Assembly: GCA_964410965.1 (NCBI GenBank)
Contig: CAYPIY010000008.1
Span: forward strand, 124,001-188,000
Origin: JBBIRG01 sp964410965
GTDB taxonomy: Bacteria; CLD3; SB21; JBBIRG01
Reading direction: 5' to 3'
DNA length: 64,000 nucleotides
Under the pieces are notes generated by a model, which was not told where the DNA came from, did not search any database, and saw nothing but the letters and a program-made list of their open reading frames with translations. The position numbers and the translations under genes were made by a program. Within the stretch, counting starts at the first letter, position 1; each line of letters opens with the position of its first letter. This document shows positions 34,495 through 43,570 of this stretch, piece by piece.

Positions 34495-35328
34495 TTATAT
34501 CAAACAGGAAAAATACACATACACCGAAGGCGCGACAAGCAGAAGGCTGTCAAAACGGTCGAGGATGCCGCCGTGTCCGGGAAGGAGAGTGCCGCTGTCC
34601 TTGATACCGGCGTCACGTTTCATCCACGATTCGGCAAGATCACCGAGTTGTCCGACAGTTCCAGCAAGAGAGGCGATGACGATCAGTTGGATATTCGTCA
34701 GCAAAAACGGATAACCCAGCCAGCCGAAAATCTGTCCCACAAGCCAGGCACCGGCAAACGAGCCCGCAAAACCGCTCAGAGAGCCTTCCCATGTCTTATT
34801 CGGACTGACTCTTTCGAACAATTTATGTTTTCCGAACATTTTCCCTCCGTAATACGCCATTGTATCGCAGCTCCATATGCTTCCGAAAATCACAAATATG
34901 ATCTGCATGCCGGCCATTCCGGACGAATCGCTTCCGAAAGTGATGTTCCGAAGCAAAATCATTGTGCACATCAGCAAGCCCGCATAAGCGAGGGAAAAAA
35001 GTGACATTGATAAATTCAGCACCGGTGATCCTTCCACACGGAACATCTCCACGATTAAGAGAATTACCATAAGCGCCAGCAATAGCGGGAAAAACAGTTC
35101 CGTCCGGTTGTGATGCGCGACCCATGCCAGGGCCGGGATAAACGGCAGACAGATCCACCATAAAATAAAAGCGTTTTTGTTTTTCGCAAGCCGGTGAAAT
35201 TCAATAAGGCCTATGATCATGATGCCCGTTATAAACGCGCTGAACCAGTAACCCCCAAGGATAATGACGGCAATCACGACCGGTATGAAAATCACAGCTA
35301 CAATGATACGGGAAATCGCTGAAGACAC
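34495..35328 (-). CDS. cdsA: Phosphatidate cytidylyltransferase
   Basis: This is a 277-residue polytopic membrane enzyme that makes CDP-diacylglycerol from CTP and phosphatidic acid, the branch point of phospholipid synthesis. About eight TM helices are visible. The family signature near the C-terminus is intact: DLAESWMKRDAGIKDSGTLLPGHGGILDRFDS, covering the Ser, Lys and metal-binding Asp residues. Translation starts with GTG at 35328, behind a good GGAGG. It is followed by the peptide-binding lipoprotein gene. Confidence 0.95.
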   Translation of the reverse strand: MSSAISRIIVAVIFIPVVIAVIILGGYWFSAFITGIMIIGLIEFHRLAKNKNAFILWWICLPFIPALAWVAHHNRTELFFPLLLALMVILLIVEMFRVEGSPVLNLSMSLFSLAYAGLLMCTMILLRNITFGSDSSGMAGMQIIFVIFGSIWSCDTMAYYGGKMFGKHKLFERVSPNKTWEGSLSGFAGSFAGAWLVGQIFGWLGYPFLLTNIQLIVIASLAGTVGQLGDLAESWMKRDAGIKDSGTLLPGHGGILDRFDSLLLVAPSVYVYFSCLI

Positions 35329-35489
35329 TGTTTACCTCCGTTTCATGAATCTGTTCCGCCGAATATAGAAGAGGGAGAAACCAGAATCAAGTGAAATGTC
35401 TGATTGCAGAAAGGAAAAAATCTTACCCGGTAATGCTTCGGGAGACAAGGCGGAAATTTGATTGAGGCAATTAATCGTGTCCGGAAAAG

Positions 35490-36638
35490 TCAGGATTTAC
35501 ACATGATCCATTGAATGATCAGGTCAAGCATCAGCCTGATATTTCCGGTCTGGCAATGGTTCTGTGCCTGTTCCTCTTCTGTGAATATTCTTCCTGTCAC
35601 CGACCGGGCACGGATTAACACCCGGATTTGCATGTCATGCATTTTAGGGGGAATAAAATGATCTTTTTGTCCGGATAAAATCAGAACGTCCTGCGTCACA
35701 CGTTCCGGATGAATATTCTTGTCATTCATTTGTAAATAAATTTCCAGCGCGTCCAGCGGTTCTTTTTTTTGGGTTATAAATTTCAGATGATCAACAACCC
35801 ATGAAGCCATACCTTCGCGATTCTCAAACTTCATTTTTGCCATGCGGTTCATGAAAGACCTGCAATGCTTCATGCACCAGAGATGAATTCCCCTGAAAAC
35901 GGGATTCATGCATTTCATGTAATCGACGGCATGTCCGGTCGTAATAACCCGTTTAATCCGCGGTTCAAAAGCGGCCGCGCGTAAAGCAAACCATCCGCCC
36001 ATGGATAACCCGAATAGCGTAACATCATCGGCATTGAAATAATCCAGAACAACGCGTACAGGTTTTTCCCATTCATAGGTTAACGGTAAACCGTACTTTC
36101 TTAACGCGGCTCCCTGACCCGGTCCTTCAAATCCGATCACATCGTATCCATGCATGGAAAAATATTGTATCATGGAAAACCATTCCTCGATGAACGAATC
36201 AAATCCGCCATGGAGAATAATGACTCCCTTTCGCTCACCGGAAGCCTGAATTTTCAACACCGGAAGAAACCCATTCAGGTAAGGAACGTTAAACCTTTCC
36301 AGTCCTGCGTCTGCGGTTGCCGTATTAAACAGATCGACAAATTTGTTGTAATAAATATCCTTGTCAGGATCGGATGATTTCGTATAGAATTCGGCCGCAC
36401 GGTAATCAAACGCCGCATTCAGAGTCCGGTTTTCCGCGATCGCCAGTTCAGCCAGTTCAAACATCCGGATTTTCCAGTCCGTGAAATTCCTTATGGTTTT
36501 ACCGGCTTTCACCATATCTTCAAAACGGACATACCCAAGCGAATGCCATCGATTCAGCTGAAAATTGAACAACTGTTTCTTATGGAACTTATAATAGCCA
36601 ACGGGAAAGCTGATGGATTTGAAATATTCATCAGGCAT
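35490..36638 (-). CDS. Alpha/beta hydrolase (FrsA/prolyl-oligopeptidase-like)
   Basis: This is a 382-residue soluble protein. An N-terminal helical cap (about 1-125) precedes the hydrolase core: VIILHGGFDSF (oxyanion loop), VIGFEGPGQG, the nucleophile elbow GLSMGG, ILSGQKDHFIPP with the acid Asp, and QNHCQTGN with the catalytic His. The arrangement of cap then core is that of FrsA-like esterases. There is no signal peptide. The substrate is unknown. The gene stands between cdsA and the duplicated preA tail, without a clear operon. Confidence 0.85.
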   Translation of the reverse strand: MPDEYFKSISFPVGYYKFHKKQLFNFQLNRWHSLGYVRFEDMVKAGKTIRNFTDWKIRMFELAELAIAENRTLNAAFDYRAAEFYTKSSDPDKDIYYNKFVDLFNTATADAGLERFNVPYLNGFLPVLKIQASGERKGVIILHGGFDSFIEEWFSMIQYFSMHGYDVIGFEGPGQGAALRKYGLPLTYEWEKPVRVVLDYFNADDVTLFGLSMGGWFALRAAAFEPRIKRVITTGHAVDYMKCMNPVFRGIHLWCMKHCRSFMNRMAKMKFENREGMASWVVDHLKFITQKKEPLDALEIYLQMNDKNIHPERVTQDVLILSGQKDHFIPPKMHDMQIRVLIRARSVTGRIFTEEEQAQNHCQTGNIRLMLDLIIQWIMCKS

Positions 36639-36674
36639 TTCTGAGCCTGCAGGTTTGAATTGCCGAAACCTTAA

Positions 36675-36761
36675 ATCATTCCTCGCATAACAGCGCCGTT
36701 TCTTCTTTTGTGCTATCGCGCATGAACAACGCGCCGGTGAAGCATTTCTGAGTACGGATCG
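36675..36761 (-). pseudogene. Detached, decayed copy of the preA 3' end (direct repeat unit)
   Basis: These 87 bases match 37491-37577, the end of the PreT-PreA gene, at 78 of 87 positions with no gap. Translated in the same frame they give TIRTQKCFTGALFMRDSTKE followed by ETALLCEE and TGA. Relative to the live copy one cluster Cys is now Arg, so this is a fragment without function. It lies beyond the two-gene nucleotidyltransferase cassette, so the cassette is bracketed by this copy and the real gene end. Confidence 0.85.
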
Positions 36762-36771
36762 TTACAAAATG

Positions 36772-36978
36772 TCATTCTATATTCCACGGTTGCCTCGGAT
36801 CATCCGGATTTCTCTGCCGTATGATCGTAATGACAACTTTTTGTAAAGAAATTAATATTTTGATTTTATCTTCTATAGGCAGCAGAGCTTGCTGCGCATG
36901 AAATTTATTTTTATTCCGGAATAAATCTTCCACTACTGTTTTGTGATATTGGATGAATTCTTGTTTTGGATGTTTCAT
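36772..36978 (-). CDS. Small protein paired with the nucleotidyltransferase-like gene
   Basis: This is a 68-residue soluble, Lys- and Gln-rich protein, largely helical by pattern (EFIQYHKTVVEDLFRNKNKF, PIEDKIKILISLQKVVITIIRQ), ending DDPRQPWNIE. It starts five bases after the stop of the nucleotidyltransferase gene, so the two are co-translated. Such a small partner would fit a toxin-antitoxin or regulatory pair, but no family was recognised. The gene lies inside the AT-rich cassette. Confidence 0.65.
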   Translation of the reverse strand: MKHPKQEFIQYHKTVVEDLFRNKNKFHAQQALLPIEDKIKILISLQKVVITIIRQRNPDDPRQPWNIE

Positions 36979-36983
36979 ATTAT

Positions 36984-37484
36984 TTATTTTGCTGTTTCTT
37001 CATAACGGCTCATAAGATCATATCTAATCAGAATTTCATTAAGAATATTAATTGAAAACCGGTTACTGCTTATAAACAATTTCAGCCGTTCTTTATCTTT
37101 TTGCCTGTAAGTCTGCAGCATGATGGCCATGAGGTATTCGGGTCCGATAACACGAGTATGTACGGATTGATATTTTTTTATTTCGGCTTTTTCAACGGCT
37201 TCAATGATCAAATCATTATAAGCAGGTAAAAACTGAACCGGAATGCCTTCAATCATAACCTGTTCCTGATGAGGCTTGTATCCTTTCCGCTTTAGCCATT
37301 CATATATCGGAGTCAAAGTAATAATTGATAAGGCTTCCTTCGGCGGTAATAATATAAAAATATCAAGATCAAAGGTTACAACCGGTTCAATATAGAACAA
37401 AGACGCGATTGCCCCGCCAATGGCATATTGAACGAACAGGTTTTCATCCTGCATTTGATTGATAATTTCTAAAGTCTTATCCAT
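36984..37484 (-). CDS. Nucleotidyltransferase-fold protein (AbiEii/DUF6036-like)
   Basis: This is a 166-residue soluble protein. The segment YAIGGAIASLFYIEPVVTFDLDIFI carries the Gly-Gly and Asp-x-Asp of the polymerase-beta-like nucleotidyltransferase fold seen in AbiEii/MenT-type proteins and DUF6036. The later RVIGPEYLMAIMLQTYRQKDKERL matches the helix that follows the catalytic strands in these proteins. AbiEii members are toxins that modify tRNA or other targets. The start lies eight bases after the stop of preT-preA. The partner gene is downstream, the reverse of the usual antitoxin-first order. Confidence 0.7.
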   Translation of the reverse strand: MDKTLEIINQMQDENLFVQYAIGGAIASLFYIEPVVTFDLDIFILLPPKEALSIITLTPIYEWLKRKGYKPHQEQVMIEGIPVQFLPAYNDLIIEAVEKAEIKKYQSVHTRVIGPEYLMAIMLQTYRQKDKERLKLFISSNRFSINILNEILIRYDLMSRYEETAK

Positions 37485-37490
37485 GATAAT

Positions 37491-37577
37491 ATCATTCCTC
37501 GCACAACAGCTCTGTTTCTTCTTTTGTGCGCTCGCGCATGAACAACGCGCCGGAGAAGCATTTCTGCGTGCAGATCG
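37491..37577 (-). repeat. Live copy of the 87-bp direct repeat (3' end of preT-preA)
   Basis: This copy includes the stop codon and last 28 codons of the preT-preA gene. It is about 90% identical to 36675-36761. Confidence 0.9.
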
Positions 37578-39987
37578 AACAGCCGATGCATTTCGACGGA
37601 TCGGTGACCGGCGTTAATTTTTTATCGAGTTCGATCGCGAGGTACGGGCAGCGCGTGCAGTTACCGCAATGCTGGCAGAGGTCGCGGTTCACGTCGGATA
37701 TTTTCTTGACTGGTGTAAGTTCCATGAATCCGGTGATGGGATCGGGAAACGCACAGCCGATGAGTTCATTCACCGATTTGAATCCGCGGGCCTGCATCAG
37801 GTGACTGAGTCCGGAATGCAGATCATCGACGATCCCGTAGCCGTATTTCATCACGATCGTGCAGAACTGGACGTTCTTCACTCCGAGCGCGAGGAAATTC
37901 GCCGCGGCTTTGTAATCCATCGGTCCGCCGTTGCCGGAGATGAACATGTTAAACCTCGCGGCGTTCGCCAGTGTGAGATTGCTGATCGGGATCACGCCTT
38001 CGCCGGACATACCGACGACGACGCCTTCGTCCCAGTTTGATTTTTCTCCTTTGCGGAACGCGAGCGTGGGAAAGGTATTCGCCAGCGTCACGCCGGCTTT
38101 TTTATCCGGATATTTATTTAATACATCCTGAATGGCCTTCAGGATCGGATAGATCGCGGTGACGGCGGCGGTGAGTTTGAATAATTTCGGAATTTCCGGA
38201 TCGCTGATTTCCATGACCCAGTCGATGATCTTCGCGGTTAGTTCGGCGTCCTGCGAGACGATGTCGCCCTTGGTCCCGTCGCCGCCCTGCGGACACGACA
38301 GGCTGTATTCGACGCCCATCACGCCGGCGTTCTCAAGTTTTTTCGTGTTGGACTGCCAGCCGTGTTTGTCCGCCGCATCATTGCCGGTGACGGGCCCGCC
38401 GGTCGATACGATCGTAAGCCGGTCCGGATATTCCTTCACGAGTTTCTCGACTTCCTTGCAAACCCGGTTCATCGGATGACCGGAGACGTTGTCGCAGTTG
38501 GCGTAAGTGTCCTGCGTGAACGCGAACATATACTCTCCGGGAATGTGGATCGGCACGTTATCGAACGTCGTTTTCATCACGCCGCCGGCCCAGCCCGCTT
38601 CGTACGCTTTTTTCATCTGTTCATAACCGTCGCTGGGAGGAGCCGCGGACAATAAGAACGGGGATATGATTTTCCGGCCGAAAAAATCCGTTTCTAAGGA
38701 AACCGGAACCAGGTTGCGGCCCTGAAGATAAACGCGGCTCTTTGTGTTTTTCGGAATCTTCGGTTTCGGCGTTTTCTGAATCGCGGCATCGGCCTGTGCT
38801 GCGGTGTTTTTTCCGGCGGCCACCGCTTCCACGACGGTGGTCGGACCATTGACCATATCTCCGGCATAGAAAATCTGTTTATGACTGATCACTTTCGCCG
38901 AAGAACGGTTTCCAACGGCCATGATCACGGTATCGAATATACGCGTCTGCGGCTCGGATTTTTTATCATCGGTCATTTCGCGAGGATGGAATTTTTTTCC
39001 TTTCGGAAGAATGACTTTCAGCGTTCGGAGTCCTTTGATCTGTTTGCCTTTATGGAGCAGTTCCAGAACCCGCGTTCGTCCGGTGACTTCGATGCCGAAA
39101 TCGAACAGCACTTTCCGTTCGTGTCCGGTCAGCGGCATTTCCGACGGTTTTTCAAGACAGATCATCTCGACGGTCGCGGCGCCGCTTTTGACGGCGGTCA
39201 GCGCGCAGTCGGTCGCGATGGCCCCTCCGCCGATCACGGCGACTTTCTGGTTTTTCACTTTGATCTTTTTGCTGTTTTTCAGGTACTGGTCCCATGTGAC
39301 GGCGAGCTGTTCACCGCGATAATTCAGACGGAACGGCTGATCCAGACCCGTGGCGACGATCACGGCGCGGTATCCTTCCCTGAGAAGAGACGCGGGATCG
39401 TCCACGGTTTTTCCGAAGCGGTATCCGATGTCGCCGAGATGATCCATCCACGCGATATCGCTGGCGAGAACCTCTTTATCGAGCCGCGCGTCGGGAATCA
39501 GGCGGCACATGCCTCCGGCTTTTTTATCTTTTTCAAAGATCGTGACGGCATAGCCTTTCTGCGCGAGGTAACCCGCGGCTCCCAATCCGGCCGGGCCTCC
39601 GCCGATGATCGCGATTTTCATCCCGTTCGGTTCGGCGCGTTTGAATTCGGGCATCACGCCGAGGTCTTTCGCTTTCTGAACGATGGTCGCCTGTACCGCG
39701 GGAATGTTGACCGGATGATCGAAGTTTTTGTGCACGCAGGCTTTCATGCAATGGAAATCCGGACAGACGTATCCGCAGATGCCCCCCAGCGGGTTGCTTC
39801 CCATGATGACCGCGGAGGCGCGCCGGTAATCAAATTCCGATCCGACTTTCGCCGCCATGATAAAATCTGCCGGTGAACAATCGGCCGGACAGGCTTCCTT
39901 ACATGGTTTTTCCTCGCAATATTCGCAATGGCTGATTTCAGTTTTTAACTGAGCGTCGGTTAAAAAACCTTCCCGGATGGTTTTCAT
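37492..39987 (-). CDS. Fused PreT-PreA type flavin/Fe-S oxidoreductase (dihydropyrimidine-dehydrogenase-like)
   Basis: This is an 831-residue protein in three parts. An N-terminal Fe-S region (CEYCEEKPCKEACPADC and CGYVCPDFHCMKAC) is followed by an FAD/NAD(P)H domain like GltD/PreT (IAIIGGGPAGLGAAGYLA and VAVIGGGAIATDCAL). From about residue 425 there is a PreA-like FMN barrel (FLLSAAPPSDGYEQMKKAYEAGWAG, VEYSLSCPQGG, FISGNGGP), closed by two ferredoxin motifs (CQHCGNCTRCP, CIGCSICTQKC). The order resembles dihydropyrimidine dehydrogenase, but Gln replaces the usual His after SCP, so the true substrate is open. The start at 39987 has AAAGGA seven bases ahead; a TTG at 40005 is less likely. Confidence 0.85.
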   Translation of the reverse strand: MKTIREGFLTDAQLKTEISHCEYCEEKPCKEACPADCSPADFIMAAKVGSEFDYRRASAVIMGSNPLGGICGYVCPDFHCMKACVHKNFDHPVNIPAVQATIVQKAKDLGVMPEFKRAEPNGMKIAIIGGGPAGLGAAGYLAQKGYAVTIFEKDKKAGGMCRLIPDARLDKEVLASDIAWMDHLGDIGYRFGKTVDDPASLLREGYRAVIVATGLDQPFRLNYRGEQLAVTWDQYLKNSKKIKVKNQKVAVIGGGAIATDCALTAVKSGAATVEMICLEKPSEMPLTGHERKVLFDFGIEVTGRTRVLELLHKGKQIKGLRTLKVILPKGKKFHPREMTDDKKSEPQTRIFDTVIMAVGNRSSAKVISHKQIFYAGDMVNGPTTVVEAVAAGKNTAAQADAAIQKTPKPKIPKNTKSRVYLQGRNLVPVSLETDFFGRKIISPFLLSAAPPSDGYEQMKKAYEAGWAGGVMKTTFDNVPIHIPGEYMFAFTQDTYANCDNVSGHPMNRVCKEVEKLVKEYPDRLTIVSTGGPVTGNDAADKHGWQSNTKKLENAGVMGVEYSLSCPQGGDGTKGDIVSQDAELTAKIIDWVMEISDPEIPKLFKLTAAVTAIYPILKAIQDVLNKYPDKKAGVTLANTFPTLAFRKGEKSNWDEGVVVGMSGEGVIPISNLTLANAARFNMFISGNGGPMDYKAAANFLALGVKNVQFCTIVMKYGYGIVDDLHSGLSHLMQARGFKSVNELIGCAFPDPITGFMELTPVKKISDVNRDLCQHCGNCTRCPYLAIELDKKLTPVTDPSKCIGCSICTQKCFSGALFMRERTKEETELLCEE

Positions 39988-40130
39988 GGTCATTCCTTTA
40001 TGCAAAAATAAATTTTCAAATCAGAACAGATATTCGTTCTTCCGGCAATTTAATAACATGATTCGTTTTTTACCAATAAAATTTTCATAAAAACGGTCAC
40101 CGGTAAGACAAAAAGCAATGGAACAATATT

Positions 40131-40886
40131 TTAAGAAAAACAGTAATAAACTGAAAGCGTTATGAAAATCAAACCCATGACGACAGACACCTTTTTCATA
40201 CGTGTTTCACCGGTCCGGGTTATCAGCAATATAAGGTTCGCCAGACATGCCGTGAAAAGCAAAAAAATTAAAATGAACGCAACACCTCCTGTGATATCAC
40301 TGAGGTAATGATACTGCAGCGCGAGGCGCGAATAACAAACCATAACCGCCAGGAAAAGGATCCAGTAACTGAAATACCGCGTCAACCGGTCCCTTTGGGG
40401 TGAAAGCAGCAAAAACGGCAAAGCCAGTCCCATCGCTTTAGTCGCATGACCTGAGGGAAAGGAAGGGGAATTTGAAACATAAGTATTCGCGATTTGCCCG
40501 GCAAGTTCTACCGCGGGTCGGGAACGGTTGATCATTTCTTTCAGCCAATCCCCCGCGTAATCGTTAAGCAGAACCGTCAGAAGCACAGCCAGGAATACCG
40601 GCTGGTTGAATCGATGGGATTCCGGCCTGAATGTCAGAAAAATCATCAGGCCGTACGAAAATTCCATGAGATTCAGCCCGTAACGGGTGATCCATTTCAT
40701 GGCCGAAAGCAGCGCAGGATGACTGTAAATCAGGTTATGAAAGATGACAATCCCGGCTTCCGCAGCCGGTTGGGACCAAAGAATCAGACTCAGTATCGAA
40801 AAAAACACCGCGCCGGCAGATATAGATATTATGTGTTTGACGCTGATTTTTACACGAACAGGCAAAACCGAAACATGATCCGTCAT
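40131..40886 (-). CDS. PAP2-family membrane phosphatase
   Basis: This is a 251-residue inner-membrane protein with six or so TM helices and the three PAP2 motifs: KEMINRSRP (motif 1), PSFPSGHA (motif 2) and SRLALQYHYLSD (motif 3, catalytic His and Asp). Members dephosphorylate lipid phosphates such as phosphatidic acid, phosphatidylglycerol phosphate or undecaprenyl pyrophosphate. The ATG at 40886 is taken; the frame extends to a TTG at 40907. It stands alone between preT-preA and the ABC exporter genes. Confidence 0.92.
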   Translation of the reverse strand: MTDHVSVLPVRVKISVKHIISISAGAVFFSILSLILWSQPAAEAGIVIFHNLIYSHPALLSAMKWITRYGLNLMEFSYGLMIFLTFRPESHRFNQPVFLAVLLTVLLNDYAGDWLKEMINRSRPAVELAGQIANTYVSNSPSFPSGHATKAMGLALPFLLLSPQRDRLTRYFSYWILFLAVMVCYSRLALQYHYLSDITGGVAFILIFLLFTACLANLILLITRTGETRMKKVSVVMGLIFITLSVYYCFS

Positions 40887-41054
40887 CAGGCAGGAAGACC
40901 TTTGCAATTTTGAAAAAACATTCAGGTTGTTATGTTTTTTAAATGCCGCGCAACAATACGGCTTTCATGTCAAAAAATCAATACCAGGATCATTTTTTAA
41001 GTCGTATTGGCATTTCGTGGTTTTTTCTATCAATAATTAACTATCTCGGGCAAA

Positions 41055-41825
41055 TCACTTTTCTGCTCCTGATCTTTCAGGTTTCCCGAGCAATTCAATA
41101 AATAATTCCTCGAGGTCTTTATTCTCATTTGCCCTGATGCTGATCAGTTGTTCATGAGTAATCTCGGCCTGAATTCGTCCGTGATTTATAATGATGATCC
41201 TGTCGCAGTATTTTTCAACCGTTTCCAGAATATGCGATGACATCAGTACCGAAACCCCTTTCGAGGTAAGCGATTTCAGATACCGCTTTATGCCGTACGA
41301 ACTTACCGGGTCAATGCCGTTCAGCGTTTCATCAAGAATGATAAATTCCGGTGAGCCCATCAGGGCAATGCACACCGACAATTTCTGGCACATGCCCGTT
41401 GAATAAGCGTATACCGGCTTTCGCGCCTCGGGTCTAAGTCCAGTCAGATCCAGAAGCCGTTCTATTTCGTCATCGGCATCCTGAATATGTTTCAGACTTG
41501 CGGCAAAGTTCAGAATGTCCCAGGCGGTCAGCGATTCAGGAAAATGGGATGTATCCGGAGAATATCCGTACCTGCTTTTCACATACGATTCATGATCAGC
41601 AATATTATAATTCCGGATTTTTATCTGACCTTCATCAGACAAAACATAGGATACGATCGAGTGAATGAGCGTTGTTTTCCCGGCGCCGTTCGGGCCGATA
41701 AGACCCACGAATTCCCCGGGCATGATACGGAATGACACCCGGTCTAATGCCGTAAAATCCCCGTACCGTTTTGTCAGGTTTTCGACTTCAAGAATAACAT
41801 TTGAATCGTTCATCCTGTTCACCAT
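41055..41825 (-). CDS. ABC transporter ATP-binding protein
   Basis: This is a 256-residue ATPase with Walker A GPNGAGKTT, signature YSTGMCQKL (the form common in ABC-2 exporters), Walker B FIILDE and the switch His in SSHILETVEKYC. It pairs with the membrane gene just upstream, whose stop overlaps its start by seven bases. Start ATG 41825 is used; ATG 41813 (MNDSN...) is also reasonable. The transported substrate is not known. Confidence 0.92.
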   Translation of the reverse strand: MVNRMNDSNVILEVENLTKRYGDFTALDRVSFRIMPGEFVGLIGPNGAGKTTLIHSIVSYVLSDEGQIKIRNYNIADHESYVKSRYGYSPDTSHFPESLTAWDILNFAASLKHIQDADDEIERLLDLTGLRPEARKPVYAYSTGMCQKLSVCIALMGSPEFIILDETLNGIDPVSSYGIKRYLKSLTSKGVSVLMSSHILETVEKYCDRIIIINHGRIQAEITHEQLISIRANENKDLEELFIELLGKPERSGAEK

Positions 41826-43321
41826 AAATTTTTTTCAACCCACGCCCGCCGGTATTGTTTCCAGAAAATCACGAGCATGATGATATACCCGGCCGACATG
41901 AAAAACAACTGACCAATCATGAATAAATAGATTAATATGCCGGAAAACGCTATCATCAGCATCTGCGGAACCATGACCGATGAAGGATGCATACAACACA
42001 GCAGGATAAACGGGGTGTTCAATACCGCTCCGGTAAATAAAGAAAAAATCACCACGTCGGCTTCGAGTCCTGTAAAAATCATGACAATAAGGGCCATCAT
42101 CATCATCGGAACGAAAATGATCAGCCACGCCGCCAGCATTCCTGTAACGGGTTTCGAACAGGTATAGCCGGACATGTCCAACATACCTGTCACGGCCGCA
42201 ACAGAGGGATGAAAAGCGGCGACGATACTCATGGAACTCAGCATTGTCAAAAGCGGAACCCCAATGAGCTGAATCTCATGCTGAGTAAAACCCAAAACAA
42301 TTATCCCTACCGTAAATAAAATTACCGGTGATATTATTTGCGAACGTCCGGCCGCCGATTTAAAAACAGATTTCAGGAAAAATTTTACCGCGGCCGGAAT
42401 CACTCCGTTACATATCCCGGACATGATGTCGAAATGCAACCGGTGAAAAAACCCGCCGTTGTTACCATCTTCTGCCGAATAAATTTTAACCGCATCGGAT
42501 GATTGAATCCCTTTCATAAGAATTCTGTTACCCCTGACAAACTTATCGAGAGTCATTTTATTCAGCAGCCACGCTAAGAAACAGGAGTACAATGTTACAA
42601 CGATAAAAATGAGACTGTTGAACACCGGGCCGTTTATGAACGCAGAAAAAATCATTTGAAGGAAAATGATTATTCCGAATTGAAAAATAGCGGCTAATCC
42701 GATGATAAAAATTTCTCCCAGCAGGAGTGTCGCCATTAATAATAACCGGTCGTTCAGAAATAATTTCCGCCCTGAGTATCCCGCTGACGCAAACCTGTAC
42801 CAAAACAGCAGCGAATGAATGCCCGCGGTAATATATATCATGAGCATCGCTTCAACAAAACATGCCGCGAAAACAGAAACCGGGATAATTACGGAAAAGA
42901 CGCATTTCATCATAAAAAAAATCACCGTCAAAAAACCCGGCAAAGCGTTGATCATAAAGCGCAGGGTAACAATTCGGTACCAATCCCCCTGATTTGAAAC
43001 AAGGAAAAAGTAAAACCGGTTACGCATGAATTCTTTTTGCGTTTGCATTGTCACCGGAAATCTCATCATGCTTATTACCGGAATTAACCAGGGCAATAAC
43101 AGGAATAATATTTTTACCCATTCCGGATCAGAAAAAATATCAGTCAAAGCTTTCAGAGATTCATCAGCGATTTTATTAAACAACCCCAGACCGATCAATA
43201 TGAACAAAACAAAATAAACCCGCAGGGACATCGTTGACTGACTGATCGTCCTTCTCGCGATAAGCAGATGGTGATTCAGAAAAATTGAGACAGCACTGTT
43301 GCTTTTTAATATATCGGTCAT
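41819..43321 (-). CDS. ABC-2-like exporter permease
   Basis: This is a 500-residue protein with about ten to twelve hydrophobic helices and short basic loops, typical of the large permeases that accompany YSxGM-type ATPases. It carries no ATPase motif. The next gene is its ATPase, and the two overlap. The ATG at 43321 is used; a TTG at 43348 would add nine residues. Low G+C compared with neighbours such as preT-preA suggests a different compositional history. Confidence 0.8.
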   Translation of the reverse strand: MTDILKSNSAVSIFLNHHLLIARRTISQSTMSLRVYFVLFILIGLGLFNKIADESLKALTDIFSDPEWVKILFLLLPWLIPVISMMRFPVTMQTQKEFMRNRFYFFLVSNQGDWYRIVTLRFMINALPGFLTVIFFMMKCVFSVIIPVSVFAACFVEAMLMIYITAGIHSLLFWYRFASAGYSGRKLFLNDRLLLMATLLLGEIFIIGLAAIFQFGIIIFLQMIFSAFINGPVFNSLIFIVVTLYSCFLAWLLNKMTLDKFVRGNRILMKGIQSSDAVKIYSAEDGNNGGFFHRLHFDIMSGICNGVIPAAVKFFLKSVFKSAAGRSQIISPVILFTVGIIVLGFTQHEIQLIGVPLLTMLSSMSIVAAFHPSVAAVTGMLDMSGYTCSKPVTGMLAAWLIIFVPMMMMALIVMIFTGLEADVVIFSLFTGAVLNTPFILLCCMHPSSVMVPQMLMIAFSGILIYLFMIGQLFFMSAGYIIMLVIFWKQYRRAWVEKNLW

Positions 43322-43417
43322 GTTTTTCAACGAGTTAGTATTAGCCAAAAAGTAATCAATTCATTCCATTTTAACAAGGAAGTAAAAGGATTACATCATG
43401 GGTTAAAAGTTAAGTTG

Positions 43418-43570
43418 TTAAAAAAACTTGGAATATATTTCTTTTTTCTTGCTTTTATTGTCAAGGAAGATTATCATGTCCCTAAGGTAATCTGATGATT
43501 TGAGTTTCTTTCCCGCCTGGTTTTTTTTACCCGTCCGCCCGGACTTGAAACCCCCAAAAGTGACTCTCAT
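43418..43570 (-). CDS. 50-residue Lys-rich micro-ORF divergent from rhlE
   Basis: The ORF starts MRVTFGGFKSGRTGKKNQ, continues AGKKLKSSDYLRDMIIFLD and ends in NKSKKKEIYSKFF. It has an excellent ribosome site (AGGAG, six bases before the ATG). The protein is strongly basic, which suggests nucleic-acid or ribosome binding. It is read away from rhlE, from the far side of the hairpin region at 43591. No family was recognised, and because of its size coding status is probable rather than certain. Confidence 0.5.
   Translation of the reverse strand: MRVTFGGFKSGRTGKKNQAGKKLKSSDYLRDMIIFLDNKSKKKEIYSKFF

Larger units (their letters stand above)
36675..37577. mobile_element. AT-rich two-gene cassette flanked by 87-bp direct repeats
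   Basis: Direct repeats at 36675-36761 and 37491-37577 enclose about 730 unique bases with two genes. The interior is much more AT-rich (for example 37021-37080 has about 23% G+C) than the neighbouring preT-preA gene. One repeat is the natural 3' end of that gene, including its stop codon. This is the footprint left by an element that inserts at a gene end and duplicates or rebuilds it. No integrase or transposase is present. Confidence 0.6.

Noticed and set aside
38881..39876. A 331-codon plus-strand frame across preT-preA
   Set aside because: It is antisense to a well-identified oxidoreductase and shows no recognisable protein features.
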